A stretch of 20,000 nt of DNA from Chrysomallon squamiferum (Eukaryota > Mollusca > Gastropoda > Neomphalida > Peltospiridae): positions 19,983,056 through 20,003,055 of the forward strand of contig CM022678.1 in the NCBI GenBank assembly GCA_012295275.1, read 5' to 3'. This document shows positions 18,726 through 20,000 of this stretch, one piece after another. The translations under genes were made by a program, and so were the position numbers. The notes under the pieces are model-generated. The model made no database searches. It worked only from the letters and a program-made list of their open reading frames with translations, and was not told the DNA's origin. Position 1 is the first letter of the stretch. Each line of letters begins with the position of its first letter.

Positions 18726-19123
18726 TATATATATAACAGTCACAGTATTGTATGACTTGAGATATCACCATACGTAACAGAATTAAATGTATGATTGTTA
18801 AATGTCCTGTCACAGTTTGTCTCGTCTGCATTGTGTACAGATTTATCTCGAAGGATTAAAGGGGATACAGTAACATCGTGATTGATTCAGTTTCTTCATG
18901 CTCTGTCTCACACTTTGTTTGTTGTCTGTGTGACAGTATGGAACTCGTTCTTCACTGCACACAGTTCTGTAATGTTGAAGACCGGTACCTGGAAAGATGT
19001 TTCTACGTAGTTCAACATTTTTAATAGACGCAGTGGTTAGAATCATTATTTCTACACATTTTAGGTGTTTTGATATGTTTTAATTCATAGGTTTCATATT
19101 TAGGAACTGAATATATGTTTATT
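18726..19123. other. Intronic GC-richer patch with a 9-bp inverted repeat
   Basis: About 18830-19050 is less A/T-rich than its surroundings and free of simple repeats. AATGTTGAA (18971-18979) and TTCAACATT (19011-19019) are exact reverse complements separated by 31 bases. A 67-codon minus-strand frame (18843-19046) has no recognised domain. It could be a conserved non-coding element or relic of an element. Confidence 0.45.
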
Positions 19124-19245
19124 TTAAAAATAAAATAAAAATAATAAAAAATAAAAATTAATAACAATAAAGTTTATATTAAAACTAAATAAAATTAAAA
19201 AAAAGAATAAAAGTATGTTAACATTTTAAAATAAAATAATAAATA
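19124..19245. repeat. A-rich AAAAT/AAT simple-repeat block
   Basis: Irregular ATAAAA and AATAA units with almost no G or C. Confidence 0.85.
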
Positions 19246-19404
19246 ATGAGCCAGTTTTGTAAGATTGTTTATAGCTGTAAATAGAAAGTTAATAACGATA
19301 CATGCTGAATGACACTGAATGCATTTTAAACTGTTATTCATCATTATGTAATTATGTGTTTTGTTTTGCTTTTATAGTTGTGAGAAAGTATCATCAACCT
19401 TTTC

Positions 19405-19409
<5 letters not shown>

Positions 19410-19440
<31 letters not shown>
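19410..19440. repeat. (TG)n microsatellite
   Basis: About 15 uninterrupted TG units. Confidence 0.97.
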
Positions 19441-19441
<1 letters not shown>

Positions 19442-19574
19442 TTGAGGGAATATTTGTGTCTACAGATACAGAGAGGAGAAAGGGAAATAAAGGGTTGAAA
19501 AAAAGAGAAAAATAGATTGGTTAGGGGACAGAGTGAATGAGATAAAATTGATGAGGTCAGAGAATATAGTTGCT

Positions 19575-19682
19575 GAGTGTCTGTGAGTGTGTGTGTCTGT
19601 GTGTGTGAGTGTGTGAGTGTGCGCGTGTCTCTGTGTGTGACTGTGTGTGTGTGTGTGCGTGAGTGTGTGAGAGTGTGAGTGT
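19575..19682. repeat. Compound GT/GAGT microsatellite
   Basis: GTGTGT tracts interrupted by GAGT, CTGT and CGTG. The 72-codon minus-strand frame over it is histidine/threonine repeat translation, not a gene. Confidence 0.93.
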
Positions 19683-19843
19683 AGTTAACCTTTTTGAAGA
19701 GAATGAAGAGCTGTTGGCAGGCATGAAGCGTTTTTCTAGAGGCACATTTTCATTTCTGAGTGGTGTAACCCACATGTTCCTGTAATGTCAATAACTTCTC
19801 TTTGTTCTAGTGGCAAGAACAGGAAAAAGCTCTTTTATCTTTA
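19683..19843. other. Short unique intronic stretch
   Basis: Unique-looking sequence between microsatellites, with nothing recognised. Confidence 0.5.
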
Positions 19844-19845
19844 CA

Positions 19846-19950
19846 AAAATAAATAAATAAATAAAAGAATGAATGAATAAATAAATAAATAAATAAATGA
19901 ATAAATAATAATAATCATAATGATGATGATGATGATAATAATAAATAAAA
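19846..19950. repeat. AAAT / GAAT / GAT compound microsatellite
   Basis: AAAT units with GAAT interruptions, then AAT, a short GAT run (about 19920-19935) and AAT again. Confidence 0.93.
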
Positions 19951-20000
19951 GAATAAAAAAATACAGGAAGTACCTTTTTTGTAAAAACGAATAAAAAGAA

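Larger units (their letters stand above)
3324..20000 (+). other. EXT1: EXT1 intron 1, 5' part (at least 16.7 kb)
   Basis: It begins with the donor GTAAGA at 3324. Human EXT1 exon 2 encodes a conserved block starting YDYREM and containing a proline-arginine-glycine turn; I read through to 20000 and found no counterpart, so the acceptor is outside. A very long first intron is also known for vertebrate EXT1. The sequence is AT-rich, full of microsatellites and minisatellites, and no frame longer than about 80 codons resembles a known protein. Whether other small genes or non-coding RNAs nest in it cannot be told from the sequence alone. Confidence 0.85.

Noticed and set aside
18843-19046. 67-codon minus-strand frame
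   Set aside because: No recognised domain or family; retained only as part of the unusual patch.

Overview
The window looks like AT-rich nuclear DNA from an animal. It contains one confidently identified gene, the first coding exon of exostosin-1 (EXT1), a heparan sulfate co-polymerase subunit, on the plus strand at 2428-3323. The N-terminus (MQAIKRY), the paired cysteines, the long KGKRYLTGIG stretch and a phase-2 donor at the position homologous to the end of human EXT1 exon 1 all agree. Which animal is less clear. The very low GC, the dense CA/TA/GA, CATA and AAAT simple repeats and the huge first intron would suit a lophotrochozoan such as a mollusc, possibly a cephalopod. That is an inference from base composition and repeat style, not a demonstrated assignment.

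Layout. Bases 1-1500 are non-coding: a GTA/GCA trinucleotide tract, an ATAAA/TTTAT inverted pair and a 34-base A-run inside an almost pure A/T block. Bases 1500-2427 are the likely promoter and 5' untranslated region. They hold two clusters of promoter-like motifs (a CRE with CCAAT and TATA-like boxes near 1521-1583, and a CRE half-site, YY1-like and TATAAA motifs near 2242-2336). There are also upstream ORFs, one of which overlaps the EXT1 start in another frame. Bases 2428-3323 are the coding exon. Bases 3324-20000 are the 5' part of intron 1; its acceptor and EXT1 exon 2 are not in the window.

The intron is the unusual part. It is a patchwork of independent local tandem duplications of different unit length and age: about 53 bp (3735-4165), 128 bp (5608-5872), 27 bp with a palindromic core (9774-9925), 142 bp (11217-11578), 41 bp (11900-12120), about 132-152 bp (12660-13200), 51-66 bp (16205-16615), 77 bp nearly identical (17445-17880) and about 62 bp (18440-18725). 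One dispersed repeat of about 155 bp occurs twice, at 4412-4566 and 11736-11892. A 38-base T-run at 15442-15479 with a minus-strand ATTAAA next to it looks like the 3' end of an old retrocopy. A somewhat GC-richer E-box cluster at about 15040-15240 could be an intronic enhancer.

No bacterial gene, CRISPR array, rRNA, recognisable tRNA or intact transposon protein is seen. I found no strong evidence for a new protein-coding system. The observations most worth checking are the repeat architecture, the dispersed element with its adjoining 41-bp array, the retrocopy-like structure and the upstream ORFs of EXT1.
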